A DNA stretch of 64,000 nucleotides from Jeongeupia sp. USM3 (GCF_001808185.1 NZ_CP017668.1:3100001-3164000); one strand, 5' to 3'. Positions 40,563 to 52,226 are shown, counted from the first letter of the stretch. Notes: generated by a model not told the origin, from the letters alone. Made by a program: numbers and translations.

Positions 40563-41756
40563 TTAGCGGCGTCCGCCGCCACGGCCTGGGACCGGGCGGC
40601 TGATCTGGCCGCGGCTCGAGGCACCGCGCAGGCTGTCCTGGCGTGCCATGCCGCCGCGATCCATCTGGTTGAACGAGTGGTCGCGCTGGCCGGCGAAATC
40701 GCGACTGGGGCTGCGGTCGGTCGACGTCCGCCGGTCCGCCGCGCCGCGCTCGAAGCCGCCCTGAGACGAGGTCCGTGCGTCACGCGTCCCGGTCGAGTGC
40801 TGCCGGTTCTGCCCGGTACCGGGGCGCTCGCGCAGCGATCCCTTGTCGACGTTGCCGAGCTGGCCGCGCTCCTGGTCGGCGCGGCCGCGGAACGCTTCGC
40901 GGCTGTCGGCGCCGGTGCGGTTGCCGCGGTAGCGCTGCTGGGTGGCGTTGTCGCGGTACTGCACGCCGCGACGGTGGTCGACGTTGTGGTTCCAGTTGCT
41001 GTTGCTGATGTTGGTACGGTTGAAGTTGTTGTAGCGGTTGACGTTGATGTTCACGTCGCCGCGGCCCCAGTTGCAGCCGCCCCACAGTGCCGCGCCGACA
41101 ACGACGCCGGCGGTGAACGAGAAGAATGCCGCGCCGGCGACGTAGCCGGGCGGGTACCAGTAATACGGCGTGTAGGCCGGATACGGCCACGGCCCGTAGA
41201 CCACGGTCGGGTTGTAGGTCGGGACGTAGACGACTTCGGGCTGCGCCGGCTCGATCTTGATCACCGTGGTGCTGCCGCTCGAGTCGGTGCTGACGGTCTG
41301 TTCCTTGCCCGACTTCAGGTTGCCCTGCGCCTGTGCCTTGGTGCGCAGCCGCTGCGCAGCGTCGAGCACGTCCTTCTGCTGGGCGAGGAAGGCATCGCCG
41401 AGCTTCTGCGTCCAGTCGAGCTTGTCGTTCATCATCTGCAGCACCTGCGGGAACGCGGTCAGCGATTTGACGCTGGCATCCCAGCCCTGCTTCTGCAGCG
41501 CATCTTCGAGCGCCTTGTCCTTGAGGTTCGGGTTGGCCTGGCGCCAGCGCTGCGCTTCGACGACCTCGAGCGGATACGTCGATGCCATCAATACCTGGGC
41601 CAGCAGCGAATCGGGGTAGAGCGCGATCGGGGCAACGAGCTGTTCGAGTTCTTCCGGCTTGAACGGCGCCGGCGCGGTCTGGCCGTCGGCGGCATTCGCC
41701 TGACCGCCGAAGACGAGCAGCACGACGAACAGCAATGCACGCATCAGTGCTTGCAT
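40563..41756 (-). CDS. DUF3300 family secreted protein
   Basis: 397 residues with signal peptide (ALLFVVLLVFGGQANA-ADG). The conserved DUF3300 region is LEQLVAPIALYPDSLLAQVL, then MASTYPLEVVEAQRW and AFPQVLQMMNDKLDWTQKLG. Next comes a Pro/Tyr-rich stretch (EVVYVPTYNPTVVYGPWPYP), a hydrophobic Gly/Ala segment (VAGAAFFSFTAGVVVGAALW) and a long Asn/Arg/Gly-rich low-complexity tail. Role unknown; likely periplasmic or outer-membrane associated. First gene of the pair with DUF2950. Confidence 0.9.
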   Translation of the reverse strand: MQALMRALLFVVLLVFGGQANAADGQTAPAPFKPEELEQLVAPIALYPDSLLAQVLMASTYPLEVVEAQRWRQANPNLKDKALEDALQKQGWDASVKSLTAFPQVLQMMNDKLDWTQKLGDAFLAQQKDVLDAAQRLRTKAQAQGNLKSGKEQTVSTDSSGSTTVIKIEPAQPEVVYVPTYNPTVVYGPWPYPAYTPYYWYPPGYVAGAAFFSFTAGVVVGAALWGGCNWGRGDVNINVNRYNNFNRTNISNSNWNHNVDHRRGVQYRDNATQQRYRGNRTGADSREAFRGRADQERGQLGNVDKGSLRERPGTGQNRQHSTGTRDARTSSQGGFERGAADRRTSTDRSPSRDFAGQRDHSFNQMDRGGMARQDSLRGASSRGQISRPVPGRGGGRR

Positions 41757-41882
41757 CGTTCCTCCTTCGAGGCGGACGAAACGCGGGGGAGATGCCTTAC
41801 CTTAGTTGCTGGTCGTGATCACTACAACGCGAACGCCGCACCGGGGCGACGGCCGACACGCGCGTCCGGCGTGCGGGTCGGC

Positions 41883-42025
41883 TTAGAGCGGCTAGTAAAA
41901 TCCAGTGCAACGGCGCTGGCAAGGCGTGCGAAGCGCAGACAGTACAAACAAGTACGGCAAGCGAGCACAACGCAGCCAGCAGGATTTGCGCCCCGCAGGA
42001 AGTGCCCTTGGGGCATTAGCCGCTC

Positions 42026-42028
<3 letters not shown>
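41883..42028 (+). repeat. Dispersed palindromic repeat, copy A
   Basis: Ends are inverted repeats TTAGAGCGGCTA / TAGCCGCTCTTA. The core has CGGCGCTGGCAAGGCG, AAGCGCAGACAGTAC and CGCAGCCAGCAGGATTT, shared with copy B. It carries an extra module CCCCGCAGGAAGTGCCC near the right end, which copy D has inverted near its left end. Its right end contains the recQ stop codon. Confidence 0.8.
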
Positions 42029-43810
<1,782 letters not shown>

Positions 43811-43976
43811 CGGGGAGCTGGGTGCGCGGGAAGGGCGCCATTGTACGCCTGCCCGGGTATTGCGCGGCTGCGGTGGCGCGAGCGGCGCCGATATTCACCC
43901 CGATGTGCGACGGCGGAGCGGCACGGGGATATCGGGTAAAATGGCGGATTGATCCGAATTGAACCAGAGAAGCCCG

Positions 43977-45698
43977 ATGACCCTGCATGAACTGATCTCG
44001 ACCCGTGTTGCCGCCGCGCTGGCCGCCGTGGGCGTGCCCGATGCACCCGCCGCCGTGGCGCCCGCATCGCGACCCGAGTTCGGCGACTATCAGGCCAACG
44101 GTGTGATGGGGGCGGCCAAGAAGCTCAAGCAAAACCCGCGCGAGCTGGCCGGCAAGGTCATCGATGCACTCGATCTGGCCGGTATTGCCAGCAAGATCGA
44201 GATCGCCGGCCCGGGCTTCATCAACATCACCCTCGACGACGGCTTCCTCGCCGCGCAGGTCGCGCGCCAGCACGGCGACGTGCGCCTTGGCACCGGTGCC
44301 GTCGCGCCGCAAAAGGTCGTGATCGACTACTCGTCGCCGAACCTTGCCAAGGAAATGCACGTCGGCCACCTGCGCTCGACCATCATCGGCGACGCGCTCG
44401 CCCGCGTGCTGGCTTTCCAGGGCCACGAGGTGATCCGCCAGAACCACGTCGGCGACTGGGGCACGCAGTTCGGCATGCTGACCGCCTACCTGGTCGAACG
44501 CGAGGAAGACGGCAGCGACGACACGCTGGCGCTCGACGACCTCGAGGGTTTCTACCGCGCCGCCAAGGTGCGCTTCGACGAAGACGAAGCCTTCGCCACC
44601 CGCGCGCGCGACTACGTGGTCAAGCTGCAGAGCGGCGACGTGCGCGTGCGTGCGCTGTGGGAGCGCTTCCTCGACATCTCGCTGACGCACTGCGAAGCCG
44701 TCTACGCGACGCTGGGCGTGCAGCTGACCCGCGACGATGTGATGGGCGAATCGGCCTACAACGACGATCTGGCGCCGGTCGTCGCCGACCTGAAAAAGCT
44801 TGGCCTCGTCACCGAGTCCGAAGGCGCGCAGGTCGTCTTCCTCGACGAATTCAAGAACAAGGACGGCGAGCCGCAGGCCTACATCGTGCAGAAGCAGGAC
44901 GGCGGCTTCCTGTACTCGACGTCGGACCTCGCCGCAGCGCGCTACCGCGCCGGCAAGCTCAAGGCCGACCGTGCGCTCTACGTCGTCGACGCACGTCAGG
45001 GTCTGCACTTCCAGCAGATGTTCACCGTTGCGCGCAAGGCCGGCTTCGTGCCGGCGAGCATGCAGCTCGAGCACGTCGCCTTCGGCACGATGATGGGCGA
45101 CGACGGCAAGCCGTTCAAAACCCGCTCCGGCGGCGTCGTCAAACTCGCCGAGCTGCTGGCCGAGGCCGAGCAGCGCGCGTTCGACCTCGTGAGCAGCAAG
45201 AACCCCGACCTCGATGAAGCGACCCGCAGGCAGATCGCCCGCGTCGTCGGCATCGGCGCGGTCAAGTACGCCGACCTCTCGAAGCACCGCACCAGCGATT
45301 ACGTGTTCGACTGGAACACGATGCTGAGTTTCGAGGGCAACACCGCACCGTACCTGCAGTACGCTTACACGCGGATCGCCAGCATCTTCCGCCAGGCCGG
45401 CGAGTTCGACGCGCATGCGGCAATCCAGATCACCGAGCCGGCCGAACACCAGCTCGCGCTGCAGCTGGCGCAGTTCCCCGAGCTGCTGCAACAGGTTGCC
45501 GCCGACACCTGCCCGCACTTCCTCTGTGCCTACCTGTACCAGCTGGCAACGAAGTTCAGCCGCTTCTACGAAGCCTGCCCTGTGCTCAAGTCCGAAGGCG
45601 ACGTGCGCGCCAGCCGGCTCGCGCTGTGCGCGGCGACCAGCAAGACGTTGTCGACCGGTCTCGGGCTGCTCGGGATCGACGTGCTCGAAGCGATGTGA
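43977..45698 (+). CDS. argS: Arginyl-tRNA synthetase
   Basis: 573 residues from ATG 43,977 (AGAGAAG upstream; a TTG at 43,959 is possible). N-terminal Add-1 domain (EFGDYQANGVMGAAKKLKQN), class I HIGH motif in SPNLAKEMHVGHLRSTIIGD, a KMSKS-like MMGDDGKPFKTRSGGVVKLA, and a C-terminal DALR anticodon-binding domain (DTCPHFLCAYLYQLATKFSR). Charges tRNA-Arg; like many ArgRS it needs bound tRNA for activation. A strong terminator follows 18 bp after the stop. Confidence 0.97.
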   Translation: MTLHELISTRVAAALAAVGVPDAPAAVAPASRPEFGDYQANGVMGAAKKLKQNPRELAGKVIDALDLAGIASKIEIAGPGFINITLDDGFLAAQVARQHGDVRLGTGAVAPQKVVIDYSSPNLAKEMHVGHLRSTIIGDALARVLAFQGHEVIRQNHVGDWGTQFGMLTAYLVEREEDGSDDTLALDDLEGFYRAAKVRFDEDEAFATRARDYVVKLQSGDVRVRALWERFLDISLTHCEAVYATLGVQLTRDDVMGESAYNDDLAPVVADLKKLGLVTESEGAQVVFLDEFKNKDGEPQAYIVQKQDGGFLYSTSDLAAARYRAGKLKADRALYVVDARQGLHFQQMFTVARKAGFVPASMQLEHVAFGTMMGDDGKPFKTRSGGVVKLAELLAEAEQRAFDLVSSKNPDLDEATRRQIARVVGIGAVKYADLSKHRTSDYVFDWNTMLSFEGNTAPYLQYAYTRIASIFRQAGEFDAHAAIQITEPAEHQLALQLAQFPELLQQVAADTCPHFLCAYLYQLATKFSRFYEACPVLKSEGDVRASRLALCAATSKTLSTGLGLLGIDVLEAM

Positions 45699-45715
45699 GT
45701 CGTTCTGCTCCCAGC

Positions 45716-45743
45716 AAAAACCCCGGCCGATGCCGGGGTTTTT
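45716..45743 (+). terminator. argS terminator
   Basis: Stem AAAAACCCCGGC / GCCGGGGTTTTT with loop CGAT, followed by GTTT; classical intrinsic terminator. Confidence 0.9.
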
Positions 45744-45876
45744 GTTTGCCAGTCAGCCGCCTGTTAATGATGATGGAATTTTGCTGTTCATTGCGTTAGC
45801 TTGTCGTTTTCTTGCTTTGACTGTTTGCGTTGGGCGTCCCGCAGGCGGTGGCGCCGGACGTGCGGGAGCCTTGCAC

Positions 45877-46353
45877 ATGATTCACCGCCAACGGATGACC
45901 GCAACGCTCGATGGCGAGTTCGTCGTCTTTCTGATCGGGATGCGGATCAACGCTCCCTGGAAAGTGCACAAGTGGTGGCCGGTTGCGACGGCGATGCCAC
46001 GGATGATCAAGGAACTGTACCGGCAGCCCCATCTTGGCTTCCTGCATGCCGAGTCGTGGTTCGGCCGTACGACGATCATGGTCCAGTACTGGCGCTCGCT
46101 CGAGCAACTGATGCACTACGCCAGAAACCGCGACGCCGCGCATCTGCCCGCATGGCGTGCGTTCAATCAGGCAGTCGGCCAGTCCGGCGACGTCGGCATC
46201 TGGCACGAAACGTACAAGGTCGAGCAGGGAAGCTACGAGAACATCTACGGCAACATGCCCGCGTTCGGGCTGGGGCGCGCCGGCGAGTTGCAGGCCGTTG
46301 CGGCAGGCAGGCAGTCGGCCAGCGAGCGGATCAATGCCTCGAAAATGCCGTAG
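45877..46353 (+). CDS. DUF4188 domain-containing protein
   Basis: 158 residues from ATG 45,877, with GGAG ten bases upstream. MTATLDGEFVVFLIGMRINA, then KVHKWWPVATAMPRMIKELY, LGFLHAESWFGRTTIMVQYW RS and GIWHETYKVEQGSYENIYGN match the DUF4188 pattern, a ferredoxin-like alpha/beta fold related to haem-containing aldoxime-dehydratase-like or ABM proteins. The His in GFLHAE and His in IWHETY are conserved in the family. Biochemical role unknown. Probable first gene of a small unit with the SRPBCC gene. Confidence 0.82.
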   Translation: MIHRQRMTATLDGEFVVFLIGMRINAPWKVHKWWPVATAMPRMIKELYRQPHLGFLHAESWFGRTTIMVQYWRSLEQLMHYARNRDAAHLPAWRAFNQAVGQSGDVGIWHETYKVEQGSYENIYGNMPAFGLGRAGELQAVAAGRQSASERINASKMP

Positions 46354-46418
46354 TTACTCGTTGTAAGTCGTTTGAGACAAGTTTCGACAACTGATGTGGC
46401 CACTCTGGAGCAAAACAA

Positions 46419-46829
46419 ATGAAAATCACCGTGGAAACCGTGGTCAGGGCCGGCATCGGCCCGGTCTGGGCCGCCTGGAACAACCCGGACGACATCGTGC
46501 GCTGGAATGCCGCATCCGACGACTGGCATACGACGAGGAGCCGCGTCGACCTGCGGGTTGGCGGGACGTTCAGCGCGCGGATGGAGGCGAAGGACGGCAG
46601 CTTCGGCTTCGATTTCGAAGGCGTGTACACCCGGATCGCCGAGCACCAGCTGATCGAATACGCGATGGGCGACGGCCGGACGGTAAGCGTGGCGTTCGTG
46701 CCGGTCGCCGACGGCGTGATCGTGCGCGAAACCTTCGACGCCGAGGACGAGCACAGTGCCGAGCAGCAGCGCCAGGGCTGGCAGGCGATCCTCGACCGCT
46801 TTGCCCGCCACGTCGAGGCAGGCGCCTGA
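46419..46829 (+). CDS. SRPBCC family (AHSA1-type) protein
   Basis: 136 residues. The Bet v1-like fold of AHSA1 proteins: VRAGIGPVWAAWNNPDDIVR, then DLRVGGTFSARMEAKDGSFG, FEGVYTRIAEHQLIEYAMGD and the C-terminal helix QQRQGWQAILDRFARHVEA. Members bind hydrophobic ligands in a deep pocket; some are resistance or stress proteins. Its stop overlaps the start of the GNAT remnant by one base. Confidence 0.9.
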   Translation: MKITVETVVRAGIGPVWAAWNNPDDIVRWNAASDDWHTTRSRVDLRVGGTFSARMEAKDGSFGFDFEGVYTRIAEHQLIEYAMGDGRTVSVAFVPVADGVIVRETFDAEDEHSAEQQRQGWQAILDRFARHVEAGA

Positions 46830-46849
46830 TGTCCGTCCGCCCGGGCGGG

Positions 46850-47002
46850 ATGCGCATCGTCGTCGACGACCTGACCCACCCGCAGGCCCACGCGCTGCTG
46901 CACGAGCACGCGCTGTACGAGCGCAACGGTTTTGCGCGCTGCGGGCCGTTCGCCGACTACATGCCGAACGGCTTCAGCGTGTTCATGAGCAAGGCGCTGT
47001 AG
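46850..47002 (+). pseudogene. GNAT acetyltransferase remnant with internal in-frame deletion
   Basis: 50 codons: the first 20 (MRIVVDDLTHPQAHALLHEH) look like the N-terminal strand and helix of a GNAT acetyltransferase, and the last 30 (ALYERNGFARCGPFADYMPN, then GFSVFMSKAL) like its C-terminal end, which in full-length relatives are separated by about 100 residues including the acetyl-CoA site. So the catalytic middle has been lost without breaking the frame. An upstream ATG at 46,829 would overlap the SRPBCC stop. A functional acetyltransferase is not expected. Confidence 0.7.
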
Positions 47003-47013
47003 CAGCCGGCGGT

Positions 47014-47340
47014 TCAGGCCGGCGTGGTGACGACCGCGGTGCCACTGGCCGAAACCATCAGCATGCCGTTGTTCTGGCCGAGCACCTCGTAGTCGAGGTC
47101 GATGCCGATCACCGCGTTGGCGCCGAGTGCGGCTGCACGTTCCTGCAGCTCCTGCAGCGCGATGTCGCGGGCCTTCTGCAGCTCCTTTTCATACGTGGCC
47201 GAACGGCCGCCGACGAGGTCGCGGATGCCGGCGAACAGGTCCTTGAACACGTTGGCGCCAAGGATGGCCTCGCCGGTGACGATGCCGCAGTAGCGGCTGA
47301 TCTTGTGGCCTTCGAGTGTGGCGGTGGTGGTGACGATCAT
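47014..47340 (-). CDS. ybjQ: YbjQ / UPF0145 family protein
   Basis: 108 residues from ATG 47,340 (GGAG upstream). MIVTTTATLEGHKISRYCGI, then VTGEAILGANVFKDLFAGIR and GGRSATYEKELQKARDIALQ with GANAVIGIDLDYEVLG, the standard sequence of the heavy-metal-binding-like YbjQ family, which forms pentamers. Role unknown. Ends 12 bp from the GNAT remnant on the other strand. Confidence 0.92.
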   Translation of the reverse strand: MIVTTTATLEGHKISRYCGIVTGEAILGANVFKDLFAGIRDLVGGRSATYEKELQKARDIALQELQERAAALGANAVIGIDLDYEVLGQNNGMLMVSASGTAVVTTPA

Positions 47341-47463
47341 GCGGGACTCCTGGTCGGGGGAACGGGCGGAATGACATTCAATGATCAGACAGGACGGGCG
47401 CTTCTGCCCCTTGCTTGGGCAGGCGCCGGCCGGCCTGGTTCCGCTGCGGGGGCACGCCAAATG

Positions 47464-47491
47464 AAAAACGCCACCGGTTCGCGGTGGCGTT
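47464..47491 (-). terminator. prmB terminator
   Basis: Stem AACGCCACCG / CGGTGGCGTT with loop GTTCG and a T-run on the minus strand. It lies beyond dispersed repeat B, so the repeat is inside the prmB transcript. Confidence 0.75.
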
Positions 47492-47511
47492 GTCGCATCT
47501 GTGAGTGCGGT

Positions 47512-47630
47512 TTAGAGCGGCGAACAAAATTCAGCACCGCGGTGCTGGCAAGGCGTATGAAACGCAGACAGTACGAGTAGGTACGGCAAGTGAGTACAAC
47601 GCAGCCAGCAGGATTTGTTCGCCGCTCTTA
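47512..47630 (+). repeat. Dispersed palindromic repeat, copy B
   Basis: 119 bp with long inverted ends: TTAGAGCGGCGAACAAAA on the left and TTTGTTCGCCGCTCTTA on the right. The core carries GCAAGGCGTATGAAACG, GTACGAGTAGGTACGGC and GTGAGTACAACGCAGCC. The right end contains the prmB stop codon. This is the most complete copy. Confidence 0.85.
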
Positions 47631-48536
47631 CAGGCCGGCGTCGGCCAGCATCTCGCGCGTCAAGAGGAAGACGAAACCGTCGCCGCTGGCGGTGTCGAGC
47701 CAGACGAAGGGCAGTTGCGGGTAGGCGGCTTCGAGCACGTCGCGGTTGTGGCCGATCTCGACGACCAGCACGCCGCGCGGGTTGAGGAAGGCGCTGGCGT
47801 TGTCGATGATCTTGCGGGTGATGTCGAGGCCGTCGTCGCCGCTGCCGAGCGCCATTTCCGGCTCGTGGCGGTACTCGTCGGGCAGCTCGTCCATCGAATG
47901 CGCATCGACGTAGGGCGGGTTCGAGATGATCAGGTCGTAGACCTCGCCGGTCACCGGCCCGAACAGGTCGCCGTCGAGCAGGTCGATCCGGTCGCCGAGG
48001 TGATAGTCGGCGACGTTGAGCTCGGCGACATCGAGCGCGTCCGGGCTCAGGTCGACGGCATCGACCTGCGCGTCGGGGAAGGCATCGGCGAGCACGATCG
48101 CCAGGCAGCCCGAGCCGGTGCACAGGTCGAGCGCGCGGTGAACGAGTTCCGGATGCTCGATCCACGGCTCGAGCGCCTCGTTGAACAGCAGTTCGGCGAT
48201 GAACGAGCGCGGCACGATGGTCCGTTCGTCGACATAGAACTTGTAGTCGCCGAGCCAGGCTTCCTTGGTCAGGTAGGCGGTCGGGACGTGCTCGTCGGCG
48301 CGCTTGCGGATCACCTCGATCAGCCGGTCGACCTCGGACGGCAGCAGCCGGGCCTCGAGGAAGGGTTCGAGCTTGTCGATCGGCAGTTTCAGCGTCGCCA
48401 GCAGCAGGTAGGCGGCCTCGTCGAAGGCGTTGTCGGTGCCGTGGCCGTAGAACAGCCCGGCGTCGTTGAAGCGGCTGACGGCAAAACGCAGGCAGTCTCG
48501 CACCGTGGACAGGTGCTGGCGGGCGGCTTCGTACAT
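47628..48536 (-). CDS. prmB: Ribosomal protein uL3 N5-glutamine methyltransferase
   Basis: 302 residues. N-terminal helical domain (VRDCLRFAVSRFNDAGLFYG; AYLLLATLKLPIDKLEPFLE) then a Rossmann methyltransferase: DLCTGSGCLAIVLADAFPDA for SAM, VDAVDLSPDALDVAELNVAD, and the N-P-P-Y motif in LIISNPPYVDAHSMDELPDE that holds the glutamine amide. Methylates Gln150 of uL3 (E. coli numbering). The stop codon lies in dispersed repeat B. Divergent from rhlE. Confidence 0.95.
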   Translation of the reverse strand: MYEAARQHLSTVRDCLRFAVSRFNDAGLFYGHGTDNAFDEAAYLLLATLKLPIDKLEPFLEARLLPSEVDRLIEVIRKRADEHVPTAYLTKEAWLGDYKFYVDERTIVPRSFIAELLFNEALEPWIEHPELVHRALDLCTGSGCLAIVLADAFPDAQVDAVDLSPDALDVAELNVADYHLGDRIDLLDGDLFGPVTGEVYDLIISNPPYVDAHSMDELPDEYRHEPEMALGSGDDGLDITRKIIDNASAFLNPRGVLVVEIGHNRDVLEAAYPQLPFVWLDTASGDGFVFLLTREMLADAGL

Positions 48537-48779
48537 GGGGCGGGGCTCCGGCTAGAAAATACCGCGAGTGTAGAGTGCCGGCGCCGAATCGGCGAGTCCT
48601 GATCCGGCCATATCTGTCAACAGGCTTTCATTGAGGGCGATTTATCCGCCGCGCGGCGGTTTTGCTGCGTTGAATGTGCCAATTGGGGATGCGGTAGCGG
48701 TGGCTTGGGTGTACATTTCTGCCTTTTCCTTCAAGCTGTTGGCGCATTCTGCGCGCAGCAACCGCAGGGCACACCGCTA

Positions 48780-50144
<1,365 letters not shown>

Positions 50145-50151
50145 TTTGCCG

Positions 50152-50616
50152 GTGAGCGATTTCGCCGCGCGCTGGACCGCAAGGCTGCAGACCGGTTTTC
50201 CGGTGCTGGCGGCGATGCAGGTCACGCTGCGCGGCGACGCGTCGGGCTGGTCGCTGCATGCGCCGTTCGACCCGAACCGCAACGACCACGCGACCGCGTT
50301 CGGCGGCAGCCTGTCGACGCTGGCAACGATCGCCGGCTGGCTCTATACCAACGAAGCGGCCGGCGGCGTGGTTGCAGCCGACCGCGTCGACGTGGTGATC
50401 CAGAGCGGCAACGCCCATTTCGTCGCACCATTGCACGCCGACCTGGTCGCGACGGTCCTGCCGGTCGGCGACGCCGATCTGGCCGCCTTCCGCCGCACCC
50501 TGGCCCGGCGCGGCCGCGCGAGGCTGGCGGTGCACGTATCGGTCGGCGACGGGACGGCCGAAGCGGTACGTTTCACCGGCCAGTATGTCGCGGTACGGTT
50601 GCCGGAACGGGATTGA
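50152..50616 (+). CDS. YiiD C-terminal-type thioesterase domain protein
   Basis: 154 residues; GTG 50,152 lies 7 bp past the rhlE stop (a TTG at 50,146 is also in frame). Hot-dog fold: VLAAMQVTLRGDASGWSLHA PFD, then HATAFGGSLSTLATIAGWLY with the conserved Gly-Gly-Ser-x-x-T helix, VVIQSGNAHFVAPLHADLVA and ARLAVHVSVGDG. It matches the free-standing form of the thioesterase domain at the end of E. coli YiiD. Substrate unknown, probably an acyl-CoA. Terminator follows directly. Confidence 0.85.
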   Translation: MSDFAARWTARLQTGFPVLAAMQVTLRGDASGWSLHAPFDPNRNDHATAFGGSLSTLATIAGWLYTNEAAGGVVAADRVDVVIQSGNAHFVAPLHADLVATVLPVGDADLAAFRRTLARRGRARLAVHVSVGDGTAEAVRFTGQYVAVRLPERD

Positions 50617-50617
50617 T

Positions 50618-50647
50618 AAAAAAAGCCGCTGATTCAGCGGCTTTTTT
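50618..50647 (+). terminator. Terminator after rhlE-thioesterase unit
   Basis: Stem AAAAAAGCCGCTG / CAGCGGCTTTTTT with loop ATT; the T-run is on the plus strand, and the A-run makes it usable by the convergent DUF2322 gene as well. Confidence 0.9.
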
Positions 50648-50668
50648 GCGTTCGGCGTGCCCCGTTGT

Positions 50669-50980
50669 TCAGATGCCGACCAGCCGTACCGCCAGCGGCG
50701 TGCCGCCCTGAACCAGCGCGATCAGCCGGTCGATGTTCGGATGCTTGCCGGGGAAGGCTTCGGCGTCGGCGGTGTGCTCGGCGTACAGGCGCAGGCCCTT
50801 GTCGGCGGCGACGGCGTCGATGGCGCCGAACTCCTGATACAGCGCGTGGTAGACGCGAACGCTGCCGGCCTGGCCGGGCTTGTTCTCGATCCGCGCAACC
50901 AGTTCGTCACCGTGCAGCAGCTCGAGCGCGGCGAGATGGTCGATGGCCGGCAGGGTGTCGAGGATGTCCTTGAAGCTCAT
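50669..50980 (-). CDS. DUF2322 family protein
   Basis: 103 residues from ATG 50,980. SFKDILDTLPAIDHLAALEL, then VARIENKPGQAGSVRVYHAL and KGLRLYAEHTADAEAFPGKH-PNIDRL are the conserved DUF2322 sequences. Role unknown; cytoplasmic. It overlaps the stop of the HD-type gene (ATGA), so the two are translated together. Confidence 0.88.
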   Translation of the reverse strand: MSFKDILDTLPAIDHLAALELLHGDELVARIENKPGQAGSVRVYHALYQEFGAIDAVAADKGLRLYAEHTADAEAFPGKHPNIDRLIALVQGGTPLAVRLVGI

Positions 50981-51894
50981 GTCGTGGTTCCAGTGTGGGT
51001 GCCGGCCGCGTCCTTGCCCCAGACGGCTTCGGCGTTGAACGGGGATGGGGGAGTAATCGCGGCGACGCGGAACGTCGCGTGGCCGGTGTTGCGCTCGATC
51101 AGCCCGACCGGCGAGGCGACGGCGACATACGGCGCGTCGGCCTGTTCGCCGGGGGCGCGAACCACGCCGGTTTCGCCGTTGGCGAGTGCAACCGGGGTGC
51201 CGGGCGGATAGACGCCGACGGTTTCGGTGAACAGCCTGGCCAGCTTGGCGTCGACGCCGTCGGCCAGACTCTGCTTCAGCGCTGCGTCGGCGTGCTGCGC
51301 ATGGCGCCACGCGCTTTGCGTCAGCAGCGCGCAATAGCGGTCGGCGATGCCGAGCAGTCTGGCTTCGAAGCGGATCGCGTCACCCTTGAGTTGCTGCGGA
51401 TAGCCGCTGCCGTCCGGTGCCTCGTGGTGTTGCAGCACGCAGTCGAGCCAGAGCTGGTCGGCGACGCCATGCTGCCTCAGCAGGTCGCGGCTGCGCTGCG
51501 GGTGCTGCTGCATGGTTTCGCGCTGTTCGGCCGTCAGCGGCGTGGTCTGGCTTGCCAGCGTCGTCTGCAGCGCCTGCATGCCCAGATTCATCGTCAGCGC
51601 CGCGGCCAGTACCGGCAGCCGTTCGGCACGGGTGCGGCCGAGCCGGGCGAGCACGAGTTCGACGACGGTGGCGACGTCGCACACATGCCTGGCCGGGTAG
51701 GCGCTGCGCTGGTCGATGAGGATCTGCGCCAGCGCGACGTCGCGGTTCTGTGCGCAGGCAAGCTGGACCGCCTTGGCGACATTGAACACGTCGGCGGCCA
51801 GTGGCGTATCGCGTTCGCCTTCGGCCAGCAGCGCATCGAGGCGGTGGCGGGCGGCACGGATCAGTTGGGCGGAAGTCAGGGGAGCGGCGGGCAT
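50977..51894 (-). CDS. Degenerate HD-GYP domain protein
   Basis: 305 residues. The second half of an HD-GYP domain is plain: VLQHHEAPDGSGYPQQLKGD with the His-His-Glu...Asp-Gly-x-Gly-Tyr-Pro motif, then ARLLGIADRYCALLTQSAWR. But the position of the His-Asp metal pair reads ALTMNLGMQAL instead of the usual L-L-H-D-I-G-K, so the metal site is incomplete and cyclic-di-GMP hydrolysis is doubtful; a binding or scaffold role is more likely. N-terminal helical region (AQLIRAARHRLDALLAEGER) and a C-terminal beta part (GTPVALANGETGVVRAPGEQ). ATGA overlap with DUF2322. Confidence 0.8.
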   Translation of the reverse strand: MPAAPLTSAQLIRAARHRLDALLAEGERDTPLAADVFNVAKAVQLACAQNRDVALAQILIDQRSAYPARHVCDVATVVELVLARLGRTRAERLPVLAAALTMNLGMQALQTTLASQTTPLTAEQRETMQQHPQRSRDLLRQHGVADQLWLDCVLQHHEAPDGSGYPQQLKGDAIRFEARLLGIADRYCALLTQSAWRHAQHADAALKQSLADGVDAKLARLFTETVGVYPPGTPVALANGETGVVRAPGEQADAPYVAVASPVGLIERNTGHATFRVAAITPPSPFNAEAVWGKDAAGTHTGTTT

Positions 51895-51970
51895 GATGGC
51901 GTGACGTTGTCGTATCGACGATTCTAGCCTATCCGTCATGGCAAGCCGCGGGCCGGTATGGCGCAAATGC

Positions 51971-52009
51971 GCAAACGCCCTTTGCCGGGATTGCCGAACA
52001 AAGGGCGCG
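51971..52009 (-). terminator. Probable isc cluster terminator
   Basis: Inverted repeat CGCCCTTTG / CAAAGGGCG with a 14-base loop, 17 bp past the iscX stop; a short T-run (TTTG) follows on the minus strand. Weaker than the other terminators listed. Confidence 0.55.
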
Positions 52010-52025
52010 GCGGCGGCGGGAAGGC

Positions 52026-52226
52026 TCAGTCTTCGTCGGCTTCGTCGATCCAGGCAAGCTGGATCGCTTCGAGGATTTTTTCGCCGCAGTGCTTCGGGTC
52101 GTCGTTGAAATCGGGCAGCGCCATCACCCAGTTGCGCAGGTCGACGAAGTTGACCTTGAGCGGGCTGATGTCGGGATGGGCCTCGGCGAGTTCGATCGCG
52201 ATCAGGCGGCTGTCGGTCCATTTCAT
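52026..52226 (-). CDS. iscX: Fe-S cluster assembly protein IscX
   Basis: 66 residues. MKWTDSRLIAIELAEAHPDI, then PLKVNFVDLRNWVMALPDF and DDPKHCGEKILEAIQLAWID-EADED are the full IscX family signature. Binds iron and IscS and tunes cluster assembly. Last gene of the isc transcript; the ATGA overlap with the YbaK-type gene shows coupling. Unusually, that tRNA-editing gene sits between fdx and iscX. Confidence 0.95.
   Translation of the reverse strand: MKWTDSRLIAIELAEAHPDISPLKVNFVDLRNWVMALPDFNDDPKHCGEKILEAIQLAWIDEADED

Noticed and set aside
48648..48665. Intrinsic terminator ahead of rhlE
   Set aside because: The hairpin CCGCCGCGCGGCGG with TTTT could stop transcription, but it sits in the rhlE leader between divergent genes; I mention it only as a possible attenuator.
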